Shown here: in pieces, positions 27,691 to 37,036 of the stretch | Position numbering within the stretch: the stretch's first letter is position 1 | How the letters are laid out: each line of letters begins with the position of its first letter | Assembly: GCA_002631855.1 (NCBI GenBank) | Contig: NTLF01000017.1 | Coordinates: 673,221-737,220 of the forward strand | Direction: 5' to 3' | DNA: 64,000 nt | Origin: Zunongwangia sp. ESRF-bin46 | Lineage (GTDB): Bacteria; Bacteroidota; Bacteroidia; Flavobacteriales; Flavobacteriaceae | Position numbers and translations under genes: made by a program | Notes under the pieces: generated by a model | Told to the model about the DNA's origin: nothing | Database searches by the model: none | The model's input: the letters and a program-made list of their open reading frames with translations, nothing else

Positions 27691-28149
27691 CTAGTTTTGT
27701 TTTGCATTTTTCATCATAATGCTTTGAAAACGCTGCTGTAAACTTTTATCTTGTTGTAACGCAGTACCAATAGCTTGATAACGTTCTATTGTAATTCCAG
27801 AATCGGCAACTGCTTTTTCCATTTTAGCCTCAATAGCTGGTTGCATTTTCTTGATTTCAGCCATAATCGCATCGTGCTTCTTCATCTCCGCATCTGTAGC
27901 ATCTGCCTCTTGATTAGGGTTCGAAACTGCTTGTTGAATCGTAGAAAAACGCTCTACTTCCATTCCGTTATCAGTAATAACCGTTGCCATTTTCTGTTGT
28001 GCTTTCTGGTTCTCCATTTGCACTACTTGAAAAGCATCCGCAAATTTATTTAATTCAGCATCGCTTATTTTATCTTGAGCTTGTGCAAAAGACACACCAC
28101 CTAATAGGGTTACAAATAATAATAAAGTTGTTGCTTTTAATTTTGACAT
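27691..28149 (-). CDS. Secreted DUF4168 domain protein
   Basis: This 152-aa protein has a signal peptide (MSKLKATTLLLFVTLLGGVS then FAQAQ) and a fully helical DUF4168 domain. The domain has two similar halves: SDAELNKFADAFQVVQMENQ with MEVERFSTI, and KMEKAVADSGITIERYQAIG. I start at the ATG at 28147-28149, because the 17 residues upstream would come before the signal peptide. Members are small exported proteins of unknown function in Bacteroidota, cyanobacteria and Proteobacteria. It has its own terminator and no operon partner. Confidence 0.85.
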   Translation of the reverse strand: MSKLKATTLLLFVTLLGGVSFAQAQDKISDAELNKFADAFQVVQMENQKAQQKMATVITDNGMEVERFSTIQQAVSNPNQEADATDAEMKKHDAIMAEIKKMQPAIEAKMEKAVADSGITIERYQAIGTALQQDKSLQQRFQSIMMKNAKQN

Positions 28150-28306
28150 TATTCCGTTTTTTAATTTATTAATGTATAAGGCACAATGGTAACCAAACAT
28201 ATTCCGAATTAAAAATAATGCCTACTCATTTTGGGTGTTTTTAAAAAACATTTAACAAAATAAGGCTCTAGTTTTTACATTTACTAATAAAATTAACGTC
28301 AACTTT

Positions 28307-29848
28307 TTATAACGGAATATTTCCATGTTTACGTTTAGGCCTTTCTACCGTTTTGGTTTCCAACATTGAAAAAGATTTTAAAAGCTTTCTTCTTGTTTCT
28401 TTTGGCTGAATTACTTCGTCTATAAATCCACGTTGCGCAGCTTTAAATGGATTAGCGAATTTCTCTGCATATTCGGCTTCTTTTTCTGAAAGTTTCAACT
28501 CTGGATCATCTGCAGCAGCAATTTCTTTTCTGAAAATAATCTCACTGGCTCCCTTTGCTCCCATTACGGCAATTTCGGCCGTAGGCCAAGCATAGTTCAT
28601 ATCCGCTCCAATATGTTTACTGTTCATAACGTCATACGCACCTCCATAGGCCTTTCTTGTAATAACCGTAACTCTTGGCACCGTTGCTTCGCTTAACGCA
28701 TACAATAGTTTAGCTCCGTTTAAAATGATACCGTTCCATTCTTGATCGGTTCCCGGTAAAAAGCCTGGTACATCCACCAATACTAATAGCGGAATATTAA
28801 AAGCATCGCAAAAACGGGTAAAACGTGCTCCCTTTTTACTGCTATCCACATCGAGAACGCCGGCAAGGCTCATTGGCTGATTGGCAACAATACCAATACT
28901 TCTTCCACCTAATCTGGCAAAACCGACAATAATATTATCGGCATAATCTTTATGTACTTCAAAAAAGGAATCTTTATCTATGATACCGCCAATTACCGTA
29001 TGCATATCGTACGGCTTGTTTGAAGAATCTGGCACAATGCTTTCTAATTCTTCTCGCACCTCATCCCCCATTTCATAGGGAAGAGATTCGGGTGCAGTTT
29101 GGTTATTTTGCGGCAAATAGCTTAGTAATTGTTTTATCTGCTCTAAGCATACAATATCGTTACTCGCTGTAAAGTGCGTTACCCCACTTTTTGTTGCGTG
29201 AGTATGAGCGCCACCTAATTCTTCTGAAGTTACATTTTCATTCGTTACAGTTTTCACTACGTTAGGTCCCGTTACAAACATATAACTACTGTCTTGTACC
29301 ATCATCGTAAAATCGGTCATCGCTGGGGAATATACGGCTCCACCGGCGCAAGGCCCCATTATTGCTGAAATCTGCGGAATCACTCCAGAAGACTGCACGT
29401 TTCGGTAAAAAATATCGGCATAACCACCTAACGAACGTACCCCTTCTTGAATTCGGGCCCCACCTGAATCATTAAGCCCAATTAAAGGGGCTCCTACCCG
29501 TAAGGCATGATCCATAATTTTACAAATTTTCTCTGCGTGTGTTTCAGATAAAGCACCACCAAATACAGTGAAATCTTGGGCAAACACGTAAATAAGTCGG
29601 TTGTCTATTGTTCCGTATCCAGTTACAACTCCATCACCGTAATATGTTTGTTTTTCCATACCAAAATCGGTGGTACGGTGAGTAACAAGAATGCCCATTT
29701 CTTCAAAAGAGCCTTCGTCTAATAGATATTCTATTCGCTCACGCGCTGTGAGTTTCTTCTTTTCGTGTTGTTTTTCTATTCTTTTTTCGCCTCCGCCTAA
29801 TTTTGCTTCGGCTATCTTTTTCTGTAATTCTTTATTCGTATCGCTCAT
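28307..29848 (-). CDS. pccB: Acyl-CoA carboxylase carboxyltransferase subunit (propionyl-CoA carboxylase beta)
   Basis: This 513-aa carboxyltransferase moves CO2 from carboxybiotin to an acyl-CoA. The two crotonase-like halves are seen at [18 protein letters not shown] with [12 protein letters not shown], and at [19 protein letters not shown] with [10 protein letters not shown]. The catalytic glycines are intact. Length and sequence style are those of propionyl-CoA carboxylase beta rather than AccD/AccA. It is third in a minus-strand operon after the biotin carrier and biotin carboxylase genes. The methylmalonyl-CoA mutase genes at 39682-44001 support propionyl-CoA as the substrate. Confidence 0.93.
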   Translation of the reverse strand: MSDTNKELQKKIAEAKLGGGEKRIEKQHEKKKLTARERIEYLLDEGSFEEMGILVTHRTTDFGMEKQTYYGDGVVTGYGTIDNRLIYVFAQDFTVFGGALSETHAEKICKIMDHALRVGAPLIGLNDSGGARIQEGVRSLGGYADIFYRNVQSSGVIPQISAIMGPCAGGAVYSPAMTDFTMMVQDSSYMFVTGPNVVKTVTNENVTSEELGGAHTHATKSGVTHFTASNDIVCLEQIKQLLSYLPQNNQTAPESLPYEMGDEVREELESIVPDSSNKPYDMHTVIGGIIDKDSFFEVHKDYADNIIVGFARLGGRSIGIVANQPMSLAGVLDVDSSKKGARFTRFCDAFNIPLLVLVDVPGFLPGTDQEWNGIILNGAKLLYALSEATVPRVTVITRKAYGGAYDVMNSKHIGADMNYAWPTAEIAVMGAKGASEIIFRKEIAAADDPELKLSEKEAEYAEKFANPFKAAQRGFIDEVIQPKETRRKLLKSFSMLETKTVERPKRKHGNIPL

Positions 29849-29862
29849 AAACTCTATCGCTA

Positions 29863-31311
29863 TTAATGTTTTGGTACTCGTAATTGCTCCACTTCTTTCA
29901 GGTAGGTTTTCAAAGCAATTTTAGCTGCTATTTCGGCTTCTTCTTTTATTTCTTCTTTTAGTAAATCTTCGGAATAAAATTTCTTCACAAAATGCGTATC
30001 AAAATTCCCACTTCGGAAAGCTTCATGCTCGCAAACAAATTTCCCGAAAGGCAAGGTAGTACTTACCCCTTCTACTTCATAAGCAGCAATAGCTTCAATC
30101 ATATGTTGAATGGCTTCGTTACGGGTTTTTCCGTAGGTAATCAGCTTGGCCAACATAGGATCGTATTGAATAGGAACTTCCATTCCTTCTTCAAAACCAT
30201 CGTCCATTCTAATGTGTTTTCCTTTTGGTGGTTGATACACATCTAATGTACCCACACTCGGCATAAAATTATCAAGGGAATCTTCTGCATACACACGCAA
30301 CTCGAGAGCGTGACCGTTTATTTCTAAATCCTCTTGTGTAAACGATAGTTCTTGTCCGTCGGCTATTTTAATTTGCTCTTCTACTAGATCGATTCCGGTT
30401 ATCCATTCGGTTACTGGATGTTCCACTTGTAGACGCGTATTCATTTCTAAAAAGTAGAAGTTATGATTTTCATCGAGCAAAAACTCAACCGTTCCGGCAC
30501 CTACATAATCACAAGCCTTAGCTACTTTTATCGCTGCTTCGCCCATTTTTTGGCGTAATTGAGGTGTTAAAACCGCAGAAGGTGCTTCTTCTACAACTTT
30601 TTGATGTCTTCGTTGTACACTACATTCACGTTCAAATAAATGCAACACATTACCGTGTGTATCGGCTAATACTTGAATTTCAATATGTCGTGGCGATGCA
30701 ACGTACTTTTCAATAAAAACGGCACCATTACCAAAGGCAGATTCGGCTTCACTAATAGCTCGTTTCATTTGTTCGGCCAGTTCTTTTTCCTCTTCTACAA
30801 CACGCATCCCTTTTCCACCACCACCAGCAGCGGCTTTTATTAAAATAGGGAATCCAATATCTTTTGCAATTTTTGTTACTTTCTCTACATCGGTAATAGC
30901 TTCGTCTATTCCAGGTACCATTGGGATATCGTAATCTTTCACAGCATCTTTAGCCGCCAACTTGTCCCCCATTACTTTAATAGCGTACGATTTTGGACCA
31001 ACGAAAATCAATCCTGCTTTTTCTATTGCTTCAGCAAAATCTGCATTTTCACTTAAAAATCCGTAACCAGGATGTATCGCATCAGCTCCTAACTCTTTTG
31101 CTGTTTCAATAATCAAATCACCTTTTAGATAAGACTCTGAAGAAGGTGGCGGGCCAATACATACGGCTTCATCTGCAAATTTAACGTGTGGGGCATTGCG
31201 GTCTGCTTCCGAAAAAACAGCTACCGTTTTCAAGCCCATATTTCGAGCGGTTTTCATAACGCGAAGGGCAATTTCCCCTCGGTTAGCAACCAATATTTTT
31301 TTAATATCCAT
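29863..31311 (-). CDS. Biotin carboxylase subunit of acyl-CoA carboxylase
   Basis: This 482-aa ATP-grasp enzyme carboxylates the biotin on the carrier subunit. Its opening [19 protein letters not shown], the glycine-rich ATP loop [17 protein letters not shown], and the metal/biotin site [16 protein letters not shown] are all intact. It lies between the carrier (1-bp overlap) and the carboxyltransferase (14-bp gap), the normal order for a three-part propionyl- or acetyl-CoA carboxylase. It could also serve as AccC for fatty acid synthesis if no other copy exists in the genome. Confidence 0.94.
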   Translation of the reverse strand: MDIKKILVANRGEIALRVMKTARNMGLKTVAVFSEADRNAPHVKFADEAVCIGPPPSSESYLKGDLIIETAKELGADAIHPGYGFLSENADFAEAIEKAGLIFVGPKSYAIKVMGDKLAAKDAVKDYDIPMVPGIDEAITDVEKVTKIAKDIGFPILIKAAAGGGGKGMRVVEEEKELAEQMKRAISEAESAFGNGAVFIEKYVASPRHIEIQVLADTHGNVLHLFERECSVQRRHQKVVEEAPSAVLTPQLRQKMGEAAIKVAKACDYVGAGTVEFLLDENHNFYFLEMNTRLQVEHPVTEWITGIDLVEEQIKIADGQELSFTQEDLEINGHALELRVYAEDSLDNFMPSVGTLDVYQPPKGKHIRMDDGFEEGMEVPIQYDPMLAKLITYGKTRNEAIQHMIEAIAAYEVEGVSTTLPFGKFVCEHEAFRSGNFDTHFVKKFYSEDLLKEEIKEEAEIAAKIALKTYLKEVEQLRVPKH

Positions 31312-31799
31312 TAGTCTTCTAGTTCAATTAACAATGCGTTTTTATCTACCGTTTCTCCGGTGGCAATGTGTACCGCTTTTACCACACCATCTCTAGGTGC
31401 GCCTAAGGCATTTTCCATCTTCATAGCTTCCAGCACACAAAGGGAATCGCCTTCACTCACCGTATCGCCTGCTTTTACGTTTACTTCTAAAATTAATCCC
31501 GGCATTGGGGCGTGAATTTCATTTTCAATTGAATCATTCCCCAAAGAAAGTCCCATTTCAGTAATAAGGGCATCGAGTTCGTTTTCAATTTTAACAGTAT
31601 ACCTATTTCCGTTTACTTTAATCGTATAGGTTCTATTAAGTAGGTCTTTGGAAATCACCTCGGCAGTGACCGATTTGTTTTTTTGAAGTAGGTGTACTTT
31701 ATTTTTTGTTTCAGAAACGCTATCTAACGTTTCTATGTCATCGCCAGGTATCGAGAACTCAAACGAGTCATTAACCACGGCTTTATAAGTTGCACTCAT
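31311..31799 (-). CDS. Biotin carboxyl carrier subunit of acyl-CoA carboxylase
   Basis: This 162-aa protein ends in a biotinyl domain with the attachment motif VLEAMKMENALGAPRDG (Lys127), preceded by the hinge HAPMPGLILEVNVKAGDTV. I start at the ATG at 31797-31799 (MSATYKAVVNDSFEF); an earlier in-frame start would add 26 hydrophobic residues not found in the family. It is first in the operon, with a candidate promoter immediately upstream. The N-terminal part is probably the region that docks with the carboxylase subunit. Confidence 0.93.
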   Translation of the reverse strand: MSATYKAVVNDSFEFSIPGDDIETLDSVSETKNKVHLLQKNKSVTAEVISKDLLNRTYTIKVNGNRYTVKIENELDALITEMGLSLGNDSIENEIHAPMPGLILEVNVKAGDTVSEGDSLCVLEAMKMENALGAPRDGVVKAVHIATGETVDKNALLIELED

Positions 31800-31815
31800 A
31801 GAAAAGAATTTTCCG

Positions 31816-31846
31816 TAAAGATACGGTTTTGAAAAATTGGTACAAA
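31816..31846 (-). promoter_or_regulatory. Candidate promoter of the acyl-CoA carboxylase operon
   Basis: Read on the minus strand, TTTG (31843-31846) is followed after 19 bp by TATCTTTA (31816-31823), one mismatch from TAnnTTTG. The predicted transcript start would lie just before the ATG at 31799, giving a very short leader. Confidence 0.45.
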
Positions 31847-31957
31847 GAATGTAAAAAACGCAAATTGAAAAATTCATCTTTTCAGAAAACTTTAAGAAAA
31901 TGTATTTTTAAGAAATTGAAAAAACAAGTAGGTTTTACTTTTTAAATTTCTCAAACT

Positions 31958-32719
31958 ATGGCAGGACACAGTAAATGGGCAAATATTAAACACCGAAAGG
32001 GCGCACAGGATAAAAAACGCGCTAAGCAATTTACCCGGGTAATTAAAGAAATTACCGTTGCAATAAAGGAAAACAACCAAAATGGCGATCCGGAGACCAA
32101 TCCGTCTTTGCGTAACGCCATACAAAATGCCAAAGGTGTCAATATGCCTAAAGACACCATTGAACGGGCTATAAAAAAGGCTTCGGGCGCTGATGCTGAC
32201 AGCTATGAAAAAATGACTTTTGAAGGCTACGGACCTCACGGTATTGCTTTTTACGTAGAGTGCACCACCGATAACACCAACCGTACCGTAGCTTCGGTTC
32301 GTTCTATTTTCACAAAGCATAATGGTAGTTTGGGCACAAATGGTTCGTTGGAATTTCTATTTGACCGAAAAGGTGTTTTTACTTTGAAAAAAGAAGGGTT
32401 GGATTGGGATTTGGAAGAATTGCAATTAGAGTTAATTGAAGCTGGCGCCACTAAGTTTGAAAATGAAGACGACTTTTTTGTAATCTATACCAATTTTACT
32501 GATTTCGGTAGGATGTCAGAAAAACTAGAATCTTTATCTATTGAAACCCACAACGCCAAATTGCAACGAATCCCCTTAAATACAGAAACCTTACCCGTTG
32601 ATGAAGCAAAGCAAATTGTGAACCTCATTGAAGCGTTTGAAGACGATGACGATGTACAAGACGTGTTTCATAACCTAGAAATGACCGATGAACTGGAAGC
32701 CGCTTTAGAGGAAGATTAA
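31958..32719 (+). CDS. yebC: YebC/PmpR/TACO1 family protein
   Basis: This 253-aa cytosolic protein has the family opening MAGHSKWANIKHRKGAQDKK, KRAKQFTRVIKEITVA and the middle signature YGPHGIAFYVECTTDN. The family was described as a transcriptional regulator, but more recent work links members to translation of difficult sequences such as polyproline. It is slightly longer than E. coli YebC, with an acidic tail. It is divergent from the carboxylase operon. No terminator follows its stop, which is relevant to the palindrome at 36959. Confidence 0.95.
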   Translation: MAGHSKWANIKHRKGAQDKKRAKQFTRVIKEITVAIKENNQNGDPETNPSLRNAIQNAKGVNMPKDTIERAIKKASGADADSYEKMTFEGYGPHGIAFYVECTTDNTNRTVASVRSIFTKHNGSLGTNGSLEFLFDRKGVFTLKKEGLDWDLEELQLELIEAGATKFENEDDFFVIYTNFTDFGRMSEKLESLSIETHNAKLQRIPLNTETLPVDEAKQIVNLIEAFEDDDDVQDVFHNLEMTDELEAALEED

Positions 32720-32962
32720 AAACACTTTATATAAAATGCTGCAAACAAGTTTGAAAAATAGCAAACGAAGTATAATAGCTGCTTTTATCTTAATTTTTAT
32801 TATTAATACTTTTTATTATTAGCTAACGACGTAAATGGTTTTGAACCTACCAAAATATCTGAAAATTTATGCCACAGCTTTTCACAGTTTATCATTAGTA
32901 GGATGTTGTTTAAACCTGCGACGATCTGTGGCCTTTAAAATTATTTCTGATTATATAACAAT
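32720..32962. other. 243-bp gap after yebC
   Basis: No convincing gene was found here. A 28-codon frame (32736-32822, plus strand, MLQTSLKNSKRSIIAAFILI) would encode a small hydrophobic peptide, but nothing else supports it. No hairpin follows yebC here. The gap would be the left edge of the possibly acquired block. Confidence 0.4.
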
Positions 32963-33445
32963 TTAGTCTTTATTAGATCCCGGCATTGCATCTATAGGCT
33001 CTTCAAAAGCTATAAATAGAACACAGGGTTCATCCGACAGGCACGAGGCTGTATGCGGGCGTTCGGCTGGGCCATATGCGTAGTCGCCTGCCTGTAATAC
33101 TTCTGGAGCCTGCCCGTCATAGTTTACCCGCATCATTCCTGATATCAACACCATACGCTCAGGTGAGTTATGCCAGTGTCGGGGCACAGATGTATTTCCT
33201 TTCATCTTGAACAAGATATCAGTATTTGGTTTTTTGGGATTGCCGTGCAACACGGTAATATTACATCCATCGCCCATAAAAGAAGGGCAAGGACCCCATT
33301 TCAGGTCTTCGTCACTGGCATTCCTAACGATTGCATTTTCGGTTGTACCGCTGCCTTGTCCTCTAACCATGTAACCACTGCAAATAAGCAAGAGGACTAG
33401 TATCGTTTCTGTTAAATTTGGTAATCGAAATTTTAAATTTTTCAT
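32963..33445 (-). CDS. Secreted cupin-domain protein
   Basis: This 160-aa protein has an N-terminal hydrophobic segment (about 14-30, ETILVLLLICSGYMVRGQ) and a single cupin beta-barrel. Metal-type ligands can be seen in RHWHNSPERMVLISG and AERPHTASCL. It should act in the periplasm or outside the cell. The gene is visibly richer in GC than its neighbours and lies 37 bp downstream of the flavoprotein gene on the same strand, so the two may act together. The substrate is unknown. Confidence 0.82.
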   Translation of the reverse strand: MKNLKFRLPNLTETILVLLLICSGYMVRGQGSGTTENAIVRNASDEDLKWGPCPSFMGDGCNITVLHGNPKKPNTDILFKMKGNTSVPRHWHNSPERMVLISGMMRVNYDGQAPEVLQAGDYAYGPAERPHTASCLSDEPCVLFIAFEEPIDAMPGSNKD

Positions 33446-33482
33446 AGTTTCTAAATTTTAGATTTATTTTTAGTTATTATAC

Positions 33483-34853
33483 TTATGCTGGTTTTATATT
33501 CTGGTTAATCCGAAAGAAATTTTCTGGATCATATTTTGCTTTAACCTTCTGTAACCGCTGATAGTTTTCACCATAGGAAGCCTTGACCCGTTCATCACCT
33601 TCTTTCATTAAAAAATTAACATAAGCCGCTCCAGCACTATAAGGATAGGTGGCCTCCCAAAGGTCTAGAGCCCAGCTTTTTATTTTGTCGGTGTCAGTCG
33701 GGTCTGTTGCTACACCTGCAATTACCATCGACCAATTTACGTCACGATGTTTCCAGGCTGTTTCCGTGGCATTTTTATTATGTACTGCACCATTAATCGG
33801 ATACAAGTGCATAGTAGAAAGTGACGTAGGCACTTCTGCATAATTGAGATGCTTAGTTATGGCCTCATCTGACAATTCATTTACAAAATCCCCTTTCCAA
33901 TACCACTGCAAACCGGGACAGTATAGCTCGTCAAACATACTCTGCAATTTCGGGTATGGCATTGAGCCAACATGCTCAAACAAAGGTTTGGCAACATTTC
34001 GTGCTTCTTGCAAAAACGTCTCGGTATCTTCCTCTGAACCCATAACACACCACATTAGCCCACAAACTTTTTCGCCGTGAAGTTCTGGCGGGAATGGATC
34101 ACCGGGCACCTCAGCAGTTAAGAAAAAGGCATATACATCGTTTGGTGCTTTGGGTAGCCAGTCACGATACCATTTCATTATTTTTTCCGTTTGGCTGATT
34201 GGCCACATCATAGGACCTGCTACAACTTGATCTACAGGATGGAGATTGTACTTAAAAGAGGTCACAACTCCAAAATTTCCACCACCCCCACGAAGTGCCC
34301 AAAAGAGCTCTTTGTTTTCCGTTTCACTGGCAGTTACAAAACTTCCGTCAGCAAGGACTACATCGGCTTCAATCAAGTTATCGACAGTCAATCCGTATTT
34401 TCTGCTAAGGTAACCATGGCCGCCACCCAATGTAAGCCCAGCAATTCCCGTAGTCGAAATAACTCCACTAACTGTAGCAAGACCAAAAGCATGGGAAGCG
34501 TGATCGACATCTGCCCAAGTGCAACCAGCTTCAGCTCGTACAGTTTTGGCTTCGGGGTTAACGCGCACTCCTTTCATATTTGATACATCGATTACCAGTC
34601 CGTCATCTACCAGGGCAAGTCCCGGGCCATTGTGGCCACCACCTAATATGGATGTGGGCAGGTTGTTTTCCCTTGCAAATTTTACACAGGTAATGACATC
34701 CGCCACGTTTCTGCATTTGGCAATACACGAGGGTTTTTTATCAATCATGGCATTGTAAATAGTTCGAGCTTCATCGTATTTTTCATCATCGGGACTTATT
34801 AATATCCCCCTCAATTGAGTCTTTAATGTTTCTATTTTATCTTTTGTAATCAT
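33483..34853 (-). CDS. FAD-binding oxidoreductase, berberine-bridge enzyme type
   Basis: This 456-aa protein has the PCMH-type FAD domain (LPTSILGGGHNGPGLALVDD, GIAGLTLGGGHGYLSRKYGL) and the C-terminal BBE segment YDPENFFRINQNIKPA. His74 in GGGHN is the usual site of 8-alpha-histidyl flavin attachment. The second, cysteinyl link of bicovalent members appears absent, as the matching region reads SGVISTTGIAG. Relatives oxidise sugars, alcohols or alkaloid-like amines and reduce O2 or other acceptors. No signal peptide was seen. Base composition is richer in GC than its neighbours, suggesting transfer. It shares a strand with the cupin gene. Confidence 0.88.
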   Translation of the reverse strand: MITKDKIETLKTQLRGILISPDDEKYDEARTIYNAMIDKKPSCIAKCRNVADVITCVKFARENNLPTSILGGGHNGPGLALVDDGLVIDVSNMKGVRVNPEAKTVRAEAGCTWADVDHASHAFGLATVSGVISTTGIAGLTLGGGHGYLSRKYGLTVDNLIEADVVLADGSFVTASETENKELFWALRGGGGNFGVVTSFKYNLHPVDQVVAGPMMWPISQTEKIMKWYRDWLPKAPNDVYAFFLTAEVPGDPFPPELHGEKVCGLMWCVMGSEEDTETFLQEARNVAKPLFEHVGSMPYPKLQSMFDELYCPGLQWYWKGDFVNELSDEAITKHLNYAEVPTSLSTMHLYPINGAVHNKNATETAWKHRDVNWSMVIAGVATDPTDTDKIKSWALDLWEATYPYSAGAAYVNFLMKEGDERVKASYGENYQRLQKVKAKYDPENFFRINQNIKPA

Positions 34854-35107
34854 TTATCAATATTTTTTGATGGATTTATTTGTCCAGTTTATGTTCTGGA
34901 CTTTAGCAAGATGAAAGGTTAAGTTTGAAACAAAAAGAAATAGCACATATAAACCGTGCACAATCAGTTTATTACATGTGTATAACTTAAACAAGATGTT
35001 AAAAAAAGGTATACAATAGGTAGACAATGGTTTGTAAAAAATTGAAAATCAATTATTTATAAATAAATATTATTCTATGTTTAATTTGAGGGTGAAGGTA
35101 ATACGGC

Positions 35108-36790
35108 CTACTTTCCAGTTTGAAGAAGAAAGGAAAAAAGGTCTTCATCAGATTCTAATCTTAACTTTTTACGAAGTCGATAACGAGCCGTTTTTACACT
35201 ATCGGGTGAAATACCTAAAATTTCTGAAATTTCTTTACTGTTTAAGTTAAGTCTTATAAGCTTGCATAATTTCAGGTCATTGGCTGTAAGTTCAGGATAC
35301 TTAGCTGTTAGTTTTTGGTCAAAACCAATGTAAACCGACTCAAACAGTCGTTTAAAATCTTCCCAATCTTTATCGAAAAGTTGCTCTTGTTTTAAAATAT
35401 TGCCCAGATTTTTAATAATATCTATCCGCTCCTTTTCCGAAGCATTTTTCGCTATTTTCAATTGCTGTTTCAAATCCTCTATCAGTTCGTTCTTTTTAAC
35501 AAAGTTCAAGGTATATGCTGTAAGCTCTCGGTTTTTATGTTCTATCTTTTGTTCAAGTTCTTTTTGTTTTAACCTGGCGTTTTCCGAAGTGGTATCTGTC
35601 AGCTCTTTTTGTGAAAGGATAAGTTGTTGCTTTTTTCTCAAGAGTTCTTTGCTTTTTCTTTTATCTCTTATGCGGGCACGGAATACTAAAAAGGTTATCG
35701 CTGATAGTAACACCCCGCCAACGATCAATCCCCAAATAATTAGTTTGTTTTTTTCTTCATTTTCCTGCAACAGGCTTAGCCTCTTTGTTTTTGTCTCCAA
35801 TTGGTTTCTAAATTCCGTTGCTGCCAATTGTTTTGATTTTTCAGTGTTGAAGATCGAATCTTTCAAAGCATTATAGTGGTCATAGTAAATAAATGCTTTT
35901 GCAAAACTGTCCTGTTCTTTTTTGAGTTCTTTTAATTCGTAATAAGACTGAAGTTCAAATTTTTTTAAATTATGCTGCTTTGCCTTGCTAAGGCTCAATT
36001 TTAAGTGCTGTTCAGATAAGTCGAGGTCCCCATCCAACCGAAGTAGCTTTCCATAAAGTACCAAATTATTTATTCGCCCATAAGTGTCATTGATTTCGTT
36101 CCCCAACATAATGGATTTCCTTAAATTATCAAAGGCAAGTTCATTATTGCCTTCGGACATATAAAGTAATGCCAGCCGGTTGTGTACTTCAGAAATGCCA
36201 TATTTAAAATTTTTTTTCTGATGGATTTTCAAAGCGTTTTCGAGATATTCTTTGGCTTCATAATAAATACCTTTTTCAATAAGTATCGTAGCTATTTTTG
36301 TGTATGTAGTACCTATTCGGCCTTTTAACCCCAATGCTGAAAATTTATCGATGGCTTTGTTATAGTATTCCATCGCAGTATCATAATCCTGAATGTCGGC
36401 ATAAACCATCCCAGTATTCAAAAGAACGTTGGCCAATCCACTGTCATCCTTTAGTTTGGTGTACTTTTGCTTTGCTTTTAAAAGATGGGAAAGAGCAGCG
36501 GTTATTTCTCCTTGTGTCCAGTAGGCAACGCCCAGTATTCTATTGGCCTTGGCTTGTCCTTCTGGATTCTTTATTTTTTTTGAAATGGAAAGGGCTTTAT
36601 TTCCATACGCAATCGATTTTTTTGAATCGATAATCCAATATTCAAAACCCAATTGATTCAATAGTTTTACCTTCTTGATATTTTCATTAGGAGTTTTTTC
36701 TAATTCTTGTTTAAGACTATCGATTTCAGTTTGCCCGCTTAAAGGCAAAGCAGAAAAAATCACTAAAATGAGAAAATAAAAATTACGCAT
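35108..36790 (-). CDS. TPR protein with LuxR-type HTH (membrane-anchored regulator)
   Basis: This 560-aa protein has a signal peptide (about 1-19), a periplasmic TPR region (about 20-330, e.g. YNKAIDKFSALGLKGRIGTT), one membrane helix (about 351-370, IIWGLIVGGVLLSAITFLVF), a cytoplasmic coiled coil, and a C-terminal helix-turn-helix (ELTANDLKLCKLIRLNLNSK then EISEILGISPDSVKTARYRL). This one-component layout is common in Bacteroidota: the TPR region senses, and the membrane-tethered HTH binds DNA. It lies 254 bp upstream of the flavoprotein gene on the same strand and may control it and the cupin gene. Confidence 0.88.
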   Translation of the reverse strand: MRNFYFLILVIFSALPLSGQTEIDSLKQELEKTPNENIKKVKLLNQLGFEYWIIDSKKSIAYGNKALSISKKIKNPEGQAKANRILGVAYWTQGEITAALSHLLKAKQKYTKLKDDSGLANVLLNTGMVYADIQDYDTAMEYYNKAIDKFSALGLKGRIGTTYTKIATILIEKGIYYEAKEYLENALKIHQKKNFKYGISEVHNRLALLYMSEGNNELAFDNLRKSIMLGNEINDTYGRINNLVLYGKLLRLDGDLDLSEQHLKLSLSKAKQHNLKKFELQSYYELKELKKEQDSFAKAFIYYDHYNALKDSIFNTEKSKQLAATEFRNQLETKTKRLSLLQENEEKNKLIIWGLIVGGVLLSAITFLVFRARIRDKRKSKELLRKKQQLILSQKELTDTTSENARLKQKELEQKIEHKNRELTAYTLNFVKKNELIEDLKQQLKIAKNASEKERIDIIKNLGNILKQEQLFDKDWEDFKRLFESVYIGFDQKLTAKYPELTANDLKLCKLIRLNLNSKEISEILGISPDSVKTARYRLRKKLRLESDEDLFSFLLQTGK

Positions 36791-36958
36791 AATACCCTGA
36801 TTACATATATCTTACTACCTACAAAGGTAAGGTTTAGAATAACACTTATTAAAAAGCTATTATAAGGTAAAACCAAGTGTACTTTTTTTCCGTATATATA
36901 ATTGAAGTCAGAGATCCATCAGTTAGAATGGTTAGACTTTTAAAATAATGCCCCCCGC

Positions 36959-36992
36959 AAAGTCCCTTTGGTTTATAAACCAAAGGGACTTT
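36959..36992. repeat. 34-bp perfect palindrome, terminator-like
   Basis: The sequence from 36959 to 36992 is its own reverse complement. It has 13-bp arms (AAAGTCCCTTTGG and CCAAAGGGACTTT) around TTTATAAA. It has the shape of a terminator but lies between two divergent genes, where neither needs one. It may instead be an operator, or a terminator cut off from its gene by an insertion. Confidence 0.8.
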
Positions 36993-37036
36993 CACATTTC
37001 ACTCTAAATTAGTATCTTTTCAAAAAAAGATTTACT

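Noticed and set aside
32736..32822. 28-codon hydrophobic open frame after yebC
   Set aside because: It could be a small membrane peptide, but length, lack of a promoter and the AT-rich sequence make chance the better explanation.
32872..32935. GCCACAG/CTGTGGC inverted repeat
   Set aside because: The arms are only 7 bp and the spacer is about 45 bp with no T-run, so chance is likely.
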